A DNA stretch of 34,783 nt. It comes from BAIKAL-G1 sp943369525. GTDB taxonomy: Bacteria > Cyanobacteriota > Cyanobacteriia > PCC-6307 > Cyanobiaceae. Below the pieces are notes generated by a model, which was not told where the DNA came from, did no database searches, and saw only the letters and a list, made by a program, of their open reading frames with translations. Both the position numbers and the translations under genes were made by a program. Below are positions 6,782 to 15,708 of this stretch, piece by piece; within the stretch, counting starts at the first letter, position 1, and the number at the start of each line of letters is the position of its first letter. Location: NCBI GenBank assembly GCA_943369525.1, contig CALRNL020000015.1, positions 1 through 34,783 on the forward strand. Reading direction: 5' to 3'.

Positions 6782-8647
6782 ATGGCCAGCAGCCTTAATC
6801 GCAGCAACAACCGGATTGAAGAAGAGCTCGACTTTCGCAAAGAGGTTATCTATTTCATTATTGTTGATCGTTTTCTGGATGGCTGCACGGACCATGACGA
6901 AGGCAGCAAGGCTGAATTGTTTGACCGTAGCCGCAGCCACTGGGGCAAGTATTGGGGCGGAGATCTCAAAGGTATTATCGAAAAGGCTGATTATCTCAAG
7001 TCCCTTGGGGTCACTGCCCTATGGATCTCGCCCCTGTTTGAGCAAGTGGATGCCCTTAGGGGCGAATACACAGCCATGCACGGCTACTGGACCAAGGATT
7101 TCAAACGGATCAACCCCCGTTTCCTTCCCTATGGCGAATCGAATTCCTTGAAGGATTCAACCACCCTAAAGCAACTGGTCGACACCCTCCATGCCAAAGG
7201 GCTCAAGGTAATTCTCGACATTGTCTGCAACCACAGCTCGCCGGATATCAGCGGCAGCAAAGGCGTTGTCACAGACGATGGGGAACCCTTAGCAGACTTC
7301 AACAACGACAGCGGGAATTTCTATTACCACTTCCCAGAAATTACCGACTGGGACGATGAATTCCAACTAATCCATGGCGAGATGGCAGGCCTTGCCACAT
7401 TCAACGAAAAAAACATTGCCTACCGCACCTACATCAAAAGTGCGATGAAGCAATGGTTGGATGCCGGCTTCGACGCCTTCCGGGTGGACACCCTCAAACA
7501 CATGCCCCTGTGGTTCTGGCAGGAATTCGTTACAGACATCAAGAAGCACGCGCCATCCACCTTCCTCTTTGGTGAATACGGCTTCGGCAAGCCCTGGGAT
7601 GAACGCACCATCGCCTACGCCAATCAGTCGGGGATGTCGATTCTCGATTTCGGCCTCTGCGATGGTATCCGCTTCGCCTTCTCCGGCAGCCAGCCCGGAG
7701 GCTTCCACAACGTGCAAAAGGTGCTCGACTACGACAGTGCCTACCACCGCGCCAATGAGCTTGTCACCTTCATTGACAACCATGACATGCCAAGGTTTCT
7801 CTCCATCAGCGATGGCTACAACCTGGAGTTAGCCACAAGCTTGCTGATGACCCTAAGGGGTATACCCTGCATCTTCTACGGAACCGAACAATACCTCGTC
7901 AACAACACCAATGCCGGCCAGGACCCCTACAACCGGCCCATGATGGAGAGCTGGGATCTCTCCAAGAGAATGGTAACGATCATCCAGACCCTGAGCGGCC
8001 TGCGGCGGACCAATCCAGCGATCGCCTACGGGTCCCACAACACCAAATACCTCAGCAACGATATTTATGCCTTCACCCGCAAGTATCGAGACTCCCGCAG
8101 CTTTACCCTGATCAACCAGGGCGGCGATGAAACGATCAGCATCGAGAATACGGATCTACCCGACGGTAGCCACCAATGCCTACTCAGTGGCGAGACCATC
8201 GCTGTGGTGGATGGCCGCATCAGCAATCTGAGGCTGGCCTCCAAGGCCGCCATCGTGATTAGCGTGGTGGGCGAACCCGTTGCTGGTAAAATGGTGGTGG
8301 CCTTCCAGGTGAATGGCTATGCCACCCAACCCGGCGAGGTGATTGCGGTTACCGGTGATGCCCTGGAATTGGGCTCCTGGGACTTCAACCGGGCCTACGT
8401 GCTCGAGTATGTGAATGCCAACACCTGGTTTGGTGAAGTGCCGTTTGAGGTGCCCGCTGGTGGCACAAGCCTGCGCTACAAGTTCATGGTGCTTAAGGGC
8501 AACGCCCAGGGACTGCGCCATGGTGAGGATCTTGATCCAGCGCTCCAGCCGATTCCCGAGTCCCTAACCAGCCGTCACTGCCTGCTGCCAGACAGCGGTC
8601 GCCTCAAGGTGGAATGCCTCTGGAACTCCCTAGAAATTGCTCTTTAA
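6782..8647 (+). CDS. GH13 alpha-amylase-type enzyme with C-terminal CBM20 starch-binding domain
   Basis: 621 residues from an ATG at 6782. The catalytic barrel (about 20-400) opens with VIYFIIVDRF and carries the GH13 regions: LDIVCNHSSP, FRVDTLKH with the nucleophile Asp236, FLFGEYGFG with the acid/base Glu265, and FIDNHD with Asp335. After a beta-rich domain, residues about 500-615 form a CBM20-like module (VVAFQVNGYATQPGE, then GDALELGSWD). The architecture recalls cyclodextrin glucanotransferases and maltogenic amylases, so hydrolysis or transglycosylation of alpha-1,4-glucans is expected. No export signal is seen, so the likely substrate is the cell's own glycogen or a related glucan (inference). 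It is a single gene flanked by gene-poor DNA. Confidence 0.9.
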   Translation: MASSLNRSNNRIEEELDFRKEVIYFIIVDRFLDGCTDHDEGSKAELFDRSRSHWGKYWGGDLKGIIEKADYLKSLGVTALWISPLFEQVDALRGEYTAMHGYWTKDFKRINPRFLPYGESNSLKDSTTLKQLVDTLHAKGLKVILDIVCNHSSPDISGSKGVVTDDGEPLADFNNDSGNFYYHFPEITDWDDEFQLIHGEMAGLATFNEKNIAYRTYIKSAMKQWLDAGFDAFRVDTLKHMPLWFWQEFVTDIKKHAPSTFLFGEYGFGKPWDERTIAYANQSGMSILDFGLCDGIRFAFSGSQPGGFHNVQKVLDYDSAYHRANELVTFIDNHDMPRFLSISDGYNLELATSLLMTLRGIPCIFYGTEQYLVNNTNAGQDPYNRPMMESWDLSKRMVTIIQTLSGLRRTNPAIAYGSHNTKYLSNDIYAFTRKYRDSRSFTLINQGGDETISIENTDLPDGSHQCLLSGETIAVVDGRISNLRLASKAAIVISVVGEPVAGKMVVAFQVNGYATQPGEVIAVTGDALELGSWDFNRAYVLEYVNANTWFGEVPFEVPAGGTSLRYKFMVLKGNAQGLRHGEDLDPALQPIPESLTSRHCLLPDSGRLKVECLWNSLEIAL

Positions 8648-8889
8648 ATTCAAATCCACTGGCGCCAACAAAATAAAGCTGTCGACTGAAGAGATGGGCA
8701 GCTTGGATCAATCGACAAAGGGAGCCGAGAATCAATCAAGCGCTCGGATTCAAAGGGCAAGAAGGACTAAAGGAGTGATCGAAAAGGCAGGGAGAATGCA
8801 TCGTAGTTTAACGCAAAAGTAGGTAGGAATGGCGATTAACGGCCCAACGCCTCCTTGGGAAACCACCTCACTCTGTGACAGGGATCGGC

Positions 8890-9972
8890 CTAACGGTTGT
8901 CTAAGGCCCGTAAACGATCCACTGGAATGACAACCCAGAGGCGTTTAGCGCGCCCCCCCCGATCACCCTGCTCCAGTCCCACATAGACAGCCACCATCCC
9001 GTTGGCTCCCTCCTTAATCAGGCCCAAAGGATAGCCATGGCGGCTACCAAAACCTGCCAAGGTGGCGTAAGAGCGAAAATCCAAGGCCTTGGCAGCATGG
9101 AACGTGGGGATGCCAACCTCAGATTGCAAACTGGCCAACGTGTGGGTGCTGACGATGGCGACATCGACAGCTGCCGCTGGCGAACCGGCGGCCGGATTGG
9201 TCTGCAGGCCCCCTTGCAGGGGAGGGGCCTGGGCAGGTGAAGGCTCCTGGGAGGCGGAAGTTCGCCGACGCAGTCGTCGTTCACCAGGGCCCTGGGAAGG
9301 TTGGGCCAGGGTATCGGGAGGGGATGCGGCAACAGCCGCTGGGGCTCCACCAGGGCCAGACTGGCTGTCGCGGCTGGGTAAGGGTGCAGCGCGGCCCTCA
9401 AGGGAATCAAGCCGCTGCAGGATTTGCTGCAACACATCTGATGGGGGGGATGGAACGCCATGGGCAGGGGACGCCGAAGCGGGGCCTGCACCGCTGCCCA
9501 TCCCAGCGGTTGGAACAGGATCGGGGCCGACGGGGAAAGGTTCAGCCGACTGGGGCTGGCGCTGGAGCTGGGACACCACCGAAGGAGCAGCCTGGACCTG
9601 GGGGGAAGGGGGATCGGGGATACGGCGCCGAAAGAACATCATTAAAAGGCTGCCCAATGGGTAGATCCCCACCAACGACCAGCCCTTCTGGCCATGGCCA
9701 TTGAGGAAATTTTGCAACTGCAACGCCGGGTGGTTGGCCTGCTGGGGAGGTTGGGGCTGCTGCTGCGCAGGATTGCTATAAAAATTGGGAAATTCCTGCT
9801 CCAGGTAGGCCTTAGAGAAGACCGGCTGGCCAGCTAGGGGCGCAGGGTTCCCAGGGGGGGCCACTGGTGCAGGAGGTTCTGGGGGACTGGCGGGCCCGGG
9901 GCCAGGGGGATTGGCGGCCTGACTGGAATCTTCCACATTCAAGTGGATTACCTGGTATTCCCAGCGGCTCAC
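8890..9972 (-). CDS. Proline-rich protein with DUF4177-like N-terminus
   Basis: I use the GTG at 9972 (360 residues), which directly precedes SRWEYQVIHLN; a TTG at 9990 is also in frame. The N-terminal WEYQVIHLN and, after a proline-rich insertion of about 70 residues, FLNGHGQKGWSLVGIYPLG together match the pattern of small DUF4177-type domains (a tyrosine-strand, then LN-x-G-x-x-GW-x-L-V). A hydrophobic segment ending in FFRRR follows, then a long proline/serine/glutamine-rich linker. A conserved-looking C-terminal block (about 280-360) contains VGIPTFHAAKALDFRSYATL and ends in WVVIPVDRLRALD. The function is unknown. The low-complexity linkers suggest two folded ends joined by a flexible middle. 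Confidence 0.65.
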   Translation of the reverse strand: MSRWEYQVIHLNVEDSSQAANPPGPGPASPPEPPAPVAPPGNPAPLAGQPVFSKAYLEQEFPNFYSNPAQQQPQPPQQANHPALQLQNFLNGHGQKGWSLVGIYPLGSLLMMFFRRRIPDPPSPQVQAAPSVVSQLQRQPQSAEPFPVGPDPVPTAGMGSGAGPASASPAHGVPSPPSDVLQQILQRLDSLEGRAAPLPSRDSQSGPGGAPAAVAASPPDTLAQPSQGPGERRLRRRTSASQEPSPAQAPPLQGGLQTNPAAGSPAAAVDVAIVSTHTLASLQSEVGIPTFHAAKALDFRSYATLAGFGSRHGYPLGLIKEGANGMVAVYVGLEQGDRGGRAKRLWVVIPVDRLRALDNR

Positions 9973-10051
9973 GGGCAAAACAAGAAGCAATCTTTCAACG
10001 TTAGGGCCTTAAGAGCAACAATGACAACCTGAATCCGAGCCAGCAGGCCTA

Positions 10052-10500
10052 TCAGAACGTCCAGGGCAAGCCGCCTCCGTAGCCGAACTGGCGGCCCATG
10101 GAGAAGAGGTTCCGATTGATTGAGTCCTACAGGCTCCTCTGGGTCGAGCGATTGGGATCAGGGCTAGCGACAAAGACGAGGCCGCTAAACCAGCCGGTCG
10201 CCCCCTGGGTGGTACGGGAGCCCCGGGGCGGGGCTGCCTGGAAGGAGCCGGTCAGCTGACGCTACGGAGATCGTTGACCAGCCCATCCCAGCGGTAAAGC
10301 CCCGCCTGGAGCAGAAAGTCCACCAGATCCGCAGTGGGGGCGGCGTTCTCCACCAGCACGGCCAGGTTGGCGAAGGCCACCGGCCCGGCCTGGCCCGCAG
10401 CAATCAGCAGGCGGTAGAGCTAGGCGGTCTGGTCCCGCTGGCCGGCCAGGCTCAGGGCAACGGCCCGCTCCTCGCCCCTAGGGGCGCTGATCGGCCCCAG
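10052..10500 (-). pseudogene. Multiply broken gene of unrecognised family (3' part)
   Basis: Protein-like sequence can be followed on the minus strand through at least three lesions. ERAVALSLAGQRDQTA is followed by TAG (10422-10420). The same frame then continues LYRLLIAAGQAGPVAFANLA and DLVDFLLQAGLYRWDGLVND to a TGA at 10254-10252. A different frame takes over with QLTGSFQAAPPRGSRTTQGA and GWFSGLVFVASPDPNRSTQ, meets another TAG (10129-10127), and ends with DSINRNLFSMGRQFGYGG and LPWTF before the TGA at 10054-10052. The middle part looks like helical repeats (TPR-like), which is only an impression. The upstream limit at about 10,500 is uncertain because the frame turns low-complexity. The product is not recognised. 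Confidence 0.55.
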
Positions 10501-10756
10501 ATCCGCGCCCGGGGGAGCACCTGGCCGGGCCCCACTGCCGCTCTCCACGCCGTTTGAATCGAAACAAACCTTCTCCCTAGGAGCTGGCCTGGCACCAGGG
10601 AGAAGGGGCTTGGGCGAAGCTCGGCGCAGCAGGGGGCCCGGGGCGCGGCCCTTCCATGGAGCCGGCTGCCATACTTCAACCCCAAAGCAGATCAACTCGC
10701 CCCACTGGCTGAATACACCAAATCCTTGGTAAATTGAGTTCACTAAAATTTTTAGA

Positions 10757-11434
10757 ATGGGCGAACAAAATCCCCTGAGCCCGATTGTTGGTCCGCAGCC
10801 CCGCAGGGGCGAGGATCGCGAACAGCAGGACTTCCCAAGGGCGGAGCTCCTGGGGAATCCTCTGCCGCCCCCACCGCCATTGCCACAGCCATTGCCAGAG
10901 CCAGCGCCCGCCACCCCAAACCAATCCGTAGGGATCACCGCCCCAGCGCCGGCGGCATCCCTGCTGAAGGAGCCGATCGCTAGCCAATCCCTACTCAGCC
11001 CATTGTTGACCAGTTCGTCCTTACTGATCGACCCCTTATTGCTTGCCGAAAACGCGATCCCCCAGTCCCAGGATGGCGGCTCCCAGCGCCGTGAGTTCGA
11101 CCGTAAACCCCTGCCCTTCGGGGGGGTTGCTCCCGAGGGAGAGATGGCAGGCCCGACGGGCCAGAAATGGCACATCAGGCTCTGGGACGTGAGTATGGGC
11201 GGCCTTTGTGTGGTTGTCGAGGGTGCGGTGGATCAACCCCTGGGCAGCCTATTTGCGTTTTCTGTTTATGAAAGCTTTGGTCTGGGTAGTGCCTTTTTCA
11301 ACGCCCAGCTGCGCTGGCGCAGCCTGGAGGCAGATAACACCTATTTAGGCCTGGAATTCGAAGACCAGGACCTGCTCAAAAAGGGTTGCTTCCTGATGGA
11401 CTTCGTCCATCAGGACAAGGGGCCTGCTTCTTAG
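10757..11434 (+). CDS. PilZ-domain protein (predicted c-di-GMP binding) with proline-rich N-terminus
   Basis: 225 residues from an ATG at 10757. Residues about 105-220 form a PilZ domain. An RxxxR motif (Arg112-Arg116 in RREFDR) is followed at the expected distance by the DxSxxG motif Asp144-Ser146-Gly149 (WDVSMGG), then by beta strands ending in LGLEFED. PilZ domains bind cyclic di-GMP and relay it to motility, surface or secretion functions. The first 100 residues are proline- and leucine-rich without a recognised fold. The gene is divergent from the broken gene at 10052-10500. No diguanylate cyclase or phosphodiesterase is present nearby, so the partner is unknown. Both ligand motifs appear intact. 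Confidence 0.78.
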   Translation: MGEQNPLSPIVGPQPRRGEDREQQDFPRAELLGNPLPPPPPLPQPLPEPAPATPNQSVGITAPAPAASLLKEPIASQSLLSPLLTSSSLLIDPLLLAENAIPQSQDGGSQRREFDRKPLPFGGVAPEGEMAGPTGQKWHIRLWDVSMGGLCVVVEGAVDQPLGSLFAFSVYESFGLGSAFFNAQLRWRSLEADNTYLGLEFEDQDLLKKGCFLMDFVHQDKGPAS

Positions 11435-12567
11435 GGCGGGGGGGCAGGGGTTGGGGCCAAGGGGCCAGCGGTTGAAACCAGGGGCCAGCAGCTGCGGGCC
11501 AGCAGGCCTTCCTCATCGGCCGGGATCACCACCAGGGCAAAGGGGTTGAGCCAACCGAGGGCCAGGCTGAGCTCCTCGGCGAGCAGGATGTCGTGTTCGC
11601 CGATCCCGCCACTGAGGGCGATCACATCCACCCCCCCCAGGCTGGCCGCCATTGCGCCGATGGCCGCCAGCAGGCGATGGCGAAACACGGCAATCGCCAA
11701 TTGGGCGCCGGCGTGACCCCCAGCGGCGGCAGCGCGCAGGCTCTGCATCGAGCCGCTCAAACCGGAGAGTCCCAGCAGGCCGGAATCGTGGTTGAGGGCC
11801 TGGTCGAGGGCTTCGGGGCCCAGGCCCTGGCGCAGCAGGTGCAGCAGCAAGCCGGGATCGAGGGAACCGCTACGGCTGGCCATCACCAGGCCCTCCAGGG
11901 GGGTGAAGCCCATGGTGGTGTCGATGCTGAGGCCATCGCGGATGGCGCAGAGGGAGCAGCCCGCCCCCAGGTGGCAGCTGATCAGGCGCAGGGGCTGCCG
12001 GCCTGGGAACCGCTGGGCCACAACCTCACTGATGTGCTGGTGGTTAAGGCCATGGAAGCCATAGCGGCGCAGGCCCAGGGCCCGCCAGCTGGCAGGGATC
12101 GCATAGGTGGATGCCGCCTCGGGCAGGCTGCGATGGAAGGCAGTATCGAAGCCGGCCGCCTGGGGCCAAGCCGGCTCCTGGTTGGTAAACCAGCGGATTG
12201 CCGCCAGGGCCGGGCCGTTGTGCAGGGGCGCCAGAGGCACCAGCTCGGCGATTGCCCCGATTTCCCCTGGCCCCAGGCGGATCGGGGCCCCGAACCGCTC
12301 ACCGCCATGGACAACCCGATGGGCCACCAGGCGGATGGCGCTCCGCCAGGGCGCCAGCTGGGGAACCAGCCACTGCGCCAGCAGGGTTTCCAGGGCGGCT
12401 TCGCCATTGCAGGGCCGTTGGTCGCGCCAGAGGGGCGTGCCTGTGGACGTGATTAGGGCTGCCTTGAGGCTGGAGCTGCCGGCATTGATCACCAGCACCA
12501 AGCCATCGGGGGCCGGCGGGTGGGCAGACGTTCGGAGCTGGGGCGGCTCTGGGGGCTCAGGGCTCAT
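11431..12567 (-). CDS. ackA: Acetate kinase
   Basis: With the ATG at 12567 the protein has 378 residues, slightly short for the family (about 400). Signatures are NAGSSSLK (28-35), HRVVHGG, RRYGFHGLNHQHIS, the adenine-nucleotide region ISCHLGAGCS followed by TTMGFTPLEG, and SGGIGEH near the end. The enzyme interconverts acetyl phosphate plus ADP with acetate plus ATP, which in cyanobacteria serves dark fermentation and acetate overflow. The usual partner, phosphotransacetylase, is not in the window. The gene overlaps the end of the PilZ gene by 4 bases tail to tail and is divergent from the nitroreductase. The frame continues upstream to 12762 with low-complexity sequence that I regard as non-coding. 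Confidence 0.93.
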   Translation of the reverse strand: MSPEPPEPPQLRTSAHPPAPDGLVLVINAGSSSLKAALITSTGTPLWRDQRPCNGEAALETLLAQWLVPQLAPWRSAIRLVAHRVVHGGERFGAPIRLGPGEIGAIAELVPLAPLHNGPALAAIRWFTNQEPAWPQAAGFDTAFHRSLPEAASTYAIPASWRALGLRRYGFHGLNHQHISEVVAQRFPGRQPLRLISCHLGAGCSLCAIRDGLSIDTTMGFTPLEGLVMASRSGSLDPGLLLHLLRQGLGPEALDQALNHDSGLLGLSGLSGSMQSLRAAAAGGHAGAQLAIAVFRHRLLAAIGAMAASLGGVDVIALSGGIGEHDILLAEELSLALGWLNPFALVVIPADEEGLLARSCWPLVSTAGPLAPTPAPPP

Positions 12568-12742
12568 GGACTGGGCGGCGACGGGGCCCTGGCTCAGGGA
12601 CTGGCCGCAGGTTGGCGCCGGGGGAGCGGGCTGTCTGCCCCGCCCGTCAGCGCCTGCCAGCAACGCTCTACCAGAACCCGATCCCAACACCCCAACCCCA
12701 GGGCCTTGCCTCCCCTGCCCTGACCCTGTAAGGATCATCCCC

Positions 12743-13435
12743 ATGACCGATCTCCCCCTCACCGCGGCCCCCGCCCGCCAGGCCCACGAAAACCTGGATC
12801 CCGGTGCCCTGCTGGCCGCCCTGCATTGGCGCTACGCCACCAAAACATTTAATCCCGAGCAGCCGATCAGCGCCGAGCTTTGGGACACCCTGGAGCAGGC
12901 CCTGGTGCTGTCGCCGTCGTCCTACGGCCTGCAGCCCTGGAAGTTTCTGGTGATTACCGATCCGGCGATCAAGGCCGAGCTGCGGCCCCATTCCTGGAAC
13001 CAATCCCAGATCACCGATTGCTCCCATCTGGTGGTGTTACTGGTGCGCCGCAGCATCGATGGAGCCGATGCCGACCGGCTGATCAACGCCACCGCCCAGG
13101 CCCGGGGCTTGCCCCTGGAGCAGCTGGCCTTCTACCGGGGCATGATCGAAAAGGACCTCATCAACGGCCCCCGCAGCGAGGCGATCGCCCAGTGGGGCTC
13201 CAACCAGGTGTACATCGCCCTGGGCAACCTGATGACCTGCGCCGCCCTGCTGGGGGTGGACACCTGCCCAATTGAGGGCTTCGCCCCCAGCGAATACGAC
13301 CGCATCCTCAACCTGGGCGACACCCCCTACCGCAGCAGCGTGGTGTGTGCCTGCGGCACCCGCAGCGCCGAGGATAAATACTCCCAACTGGCCAAGGTTC
13401 GCTTCCCCCTGGAAGAGCTGGTGGAGCGGCGCTGA
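12743..13435 (+). CDS. Nitroreductase-family NAD(P)H oxidoreductase
   Basis: 230 residues from an ATG at 12743, preceded by an AAGGA-like ribosome site at 12730-12734. The N-terminal RYATKTFNPEQPIS, SPSSYGLQPWKFLVI and C-terminal GVDTCPIEGF blocks are typical of NfsB-like nitroreductases, which use FMN and NAD(P)H to reduce nitro compounds, quinones or flavins. The family is usually a soluble homodimer. Length and motifs agree with an intact enzyme. The open frame extends upstream through the divergent acetate kinase, but the coding signal starts at 12743. The physiological substrate is not evident. Confidence 0.9.
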   Translation: MTDLPLTAAPARQAHENLDPGALLAALHWRYATKTFNPEQPISAELWDTLEQALVLSPSSYGLQPWKFLVITDPAIKAELRPHSWNQSQITDCSHLVVLLVRRSIDGADADRLINATAQARGLPLEQLAFYRGMIEKDLINGPRSEAIAQWGSNQVYIALGNLMTCAALLGVDTCPIEGFAPSEYDRILNLGDTPYRSSVVCACGTRSAEDKYSQLAKVRFPLEELVERR

Positions 13436-13607
13436 ATTCCTGAAGCGCTTGATTGTGCCTAGTTGCAAAGGGCGGCAGGGGGAACAGTTCCACTAAAAGT
13501 TGAGCCAATCTCCCCTCCCTTCAACCTAAGATCAGAGCACATCTTGACCGTTCGCACTGATAAAACTAGACAAAATAATATCGATGCAAAATATTAAGTC
13601 AAGAATT

Positions 13608-14600
13608 TTAGATAAAAGGCAAAACAACTCGCTCACGAGTTGAATACATCAGAGCATGCAGTGCCGGGTCTTGCATGTAATCCAGGATTCTTTGGGGATA
13701 ATCGAGCTTGCCATTATGGAGGTAGGCGATCGTGGCAGCAATCTTGGCGTCACGGCGGCGGAGGCTGACCTCTAGGCGATGGCCCTTGGGCACACCAAGC
13801 ATTTTTTGCAGGCGGGCTATTTGACCCGCCAACACCTTCACATTTTCGTTTGGAATCAGCAGCTTCTCCAGGGCAGCTGCCACCTCAGCATCGCTGGCAT
13901 CGGCCTTGAGCCTGCCCTGTTTTTCCAATTCGCCAATGCTTAGCTGGGCCAAGCCATTACTACCGAACAGGCCGGATTTAGCCAGGATCCGGATATCTTC
14001 ACCAGGCTTGGCATGCTGCATCTCGTCAAAGAGAATCGCTGCCATCAACATCCCATTGACCTGCTGCTTACGGCTTTGTTCAAGCACAATCGGCCGCACG
14101 GCTTCAAGCCTGGAAAGGGTATGGGCCCTCAGGGGCCCCAAGTAATCCAACCCCTTGGTGAACAGCTGGCCTAGGCGAGGCTGGGCGCCATGGACCCCAA
14201 AGCGGCGCTGGAGTTCGCGGATCTCCTCGGCACTGAAATAGGAGGGATTGAGCTCCTCGGCCTCGGCCACCAGCCGGTCCACCGGGCCCCAGCCGGCCAC
14301 CCCCCCCGGGTCGGCCATGGGGCCCCCTAGGGGCTGGGGATCGGGTGGGCTGCCTGGGCGAGACGCCAAAAATAAGGGGGACTGGGACGGTAGCCCCTGA
14401 ACCAGCAGGGCTGAAACAAGGCCACTCAACAGGGTTCCAGGCCGAAGCAGCTTGCCCAGGGGCGCTGGGAGCCCTGAGGGCATGGCCAACGCCCTAAGGA
14501 AAGACCAGGCTCCAGTCACAGGAGTTGGGATCGGCAACGATCCATCAATCGGGACTGCCGGAGCACCTGGTATCGAACATTGCTTTTTTAAATTTAGCAT
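13608..14600 (-). CDS. Predicted exported protein with lysozyme-fold-like C-terminal region (DUF1402-like)
   Basis: 330 residues from an ATG at 14600. A hydrophobic segment at about 55-80 (LLSGLVSALLVQGL) may act as a signal or anchor, after an unusually long N-terminal stretch. Residues about 165-330 include NGMLMAAILFDEMQHAKPGE, GLFGSNGLAQLSIGELEK, AATIAYLHNGKLDYPQRI and DPALHALMYS. A helix ending in FDE, followed by a glycine/asparagine loop with AQLSIGE, resembles transglycosylase/lysozyme folds and the DUF1402 family; this is pattern recognition rather than proof. If correct it would act on peptidoglycan outside the membrane, with the FDE glutamate as candidate catalytic acid. It is a single gene, divergent from the PfkB kinase. 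Confidence 0.6.
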   Translation of the reverse strand: MLNLKKQCSIPGAPAVPIDGSLPIPTPVTGAWSFLRALAMPSGLPAPLGKLLRPGTLLSGLVSALLVQGLPSQSPLFLASRPGSPPDPQPLGGPMADPGGVAGWGPVDRLVAEAEELNPSYFSAEEIRELQRRFGVHGAQPRLGQLFTKGLDYLGPLRAHTLSRLEAVRPIVLEQSRKQQVNGMLMAAILFDEMQHAKPGEDIRILAKSGLFGSNGLAQLSIGELEKQGRLKADASDAEVAAALEKLLIPNENVKVLAGQIARLQKMLGVPKGHRLEVSLRRRDAKIAATIAYLHNGKLDYPQRILDYMQDPALHALMYSTRERVVLPFI

Positions 14601-14755
14601 CGTTTTTGGGCACTCCCCCAGGGGCAGGCCTACCAGGGCCAGCCTCCTATTGACCCGATCGCAGCTCTGAACGGGCGGGGGATCCTTCCCTGCGGGTCCA
14701 CCCGGGGCTTGGACCGCTGCCCCGCCATGATTGCTGCCGATAGCTGGCCGACGCC

Positions 14756-15655
14756 ATGGATGCCGACGGGCCCCAGGCGGGCGCTCCGCTCCAGCCCTTG
14801 CCGCTGGAAGCCCTGCCCCCCTTGCCGCCCCTGGGGCTGGCGGTGGTGGGCCATGTGGAGTGGGTGAGTTTTGTGGGGGTGGACCACCTGCCCGTGGCCG
14901 GCGAGATCCAGCGGGCTAGCTACAGCCAGGACTTGGCCGGCGGTGGCGGGGCCGTGATTGCCGTGCAGCTGGCCAAGCTCACCGGCCAGCGGATTCCCTT
15001 CTTCACGGCCCTGGGGCGGGATCGGATTGGCGAATTGGCGGCGGAGCAACTGGAGGCCCTGGGACTCGACCTGCAGGTGGCCTGGCGCGAGGGGGCCAGC
15101 CGCCGGGCCGTGACCTTCATCGATCCCAGCGCGGAACGCACGATCACCGTGATCGGCGAGCGCCTCAGCCCAACGGCTGCCGATCCCCTGGCCTGGGGAA
15201 CCCTTGCGGCCTGCGATGGCGTGTTTGCGACCGCCTGCGATGGAGCGGCCCTGGCCCTGGCCCGCCGCGCCCGCCTCCTGGCGGCCACCCCGCGGCTGGG
15301 CCTGGAGCTGATCCAGCAGGCGGCCGTGCCGATCGATGCCCTGATCGGCAGTGCCGCTGACCCAGGCGAGCGCTATCGCCAGGGGGATCTCGATCCGGCG
15401 CCCCAGCTCTATGTGGGCACCGAAGCGGAACGGGGGGGCTTCAGCTGGCCGGGGGGTCGCTTTAGCGCCCTGGAGCTGGCCAGCCCCCTGGTGGATTGCT
15501 ACGGCGCCGGCGACAGTTTCGCTGCCGGGGTCACCGCCGGCCTGGCAGCGGGCTGGAGCCGGGAGCAGGCCCTCAGCCTGGGCTGCCATTGCGGTGCGGC
15601 CTGCATTGGTGGGCGCGGCCCCTATGACAGTCAGCTGCGTTTAGGTCGGATCTGA
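14756..15655 (+). CDS. PfkB-family sugar kinase
   Basis: 299 residues from an ATG at 14756. The N-terminal GLAVVGHVEWVSFVGVDHLP and AGGGGAVIAVQLAKLTG correspond to the substrate-binding first half of ribokinase-like kinases. CYGAGDSFAAGVTAGLAAG near 248-266 is the family signature, with Asp253 as catalytic base and an anion hole from GAGD. These enzymes phosphorylate sugars or nucleosides with ATP. The substrate cannot be told from the sequence. The gene converges with the small membrane-protein gene at 15709. Confidence 0.85.
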   Translation: MDADGPQAGAPLQPLPLEALPPLPPLGLAVVGHVEWVSFVGVDHLPVAGEIQRASYSQDLAGGGGAVIAVQLAKLTGQRIPFFTALGRDRIGELAAEQLEALGLDLQVAWREGASRRAVTFIDPSAERTITVIGERLSPTAADPLAWGTLAACDGVFATACDGAALALARRARLLAATPRLGLELIQQAAVPIDALIGSAADPGERYRQGDLDPAPQLYVGTEAERGGFSWPGGRFSALELASPLVDCYGAGDSFAAGVTAGLAAGWSREQALSLGCHCGAACIGGRGPYDSQLRLGRI

Positions 15656-15708
15656 ACCGGGCCCGATCGGGCCTGGCCCGAAGGCTGCCTAAATCGTCCA
15701 GGGAGGGC

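Noticed and set aside
10420..11175. A 251-codon minus-strand open frame opposite the PilZ gene
   Set aside because: Most of it is the shadow of the PilZ gene; only its last 25 codons or so (below about 10,500) look protein-like, and those are reported as part of the pseudogene.
14630..15589. A 319-codon minus-strand open frame opposite the PfkB kinase
   Set aside because: Its composition is that of antisense coding DNA, and the plus strand carries the GAGDSFAAG signature.
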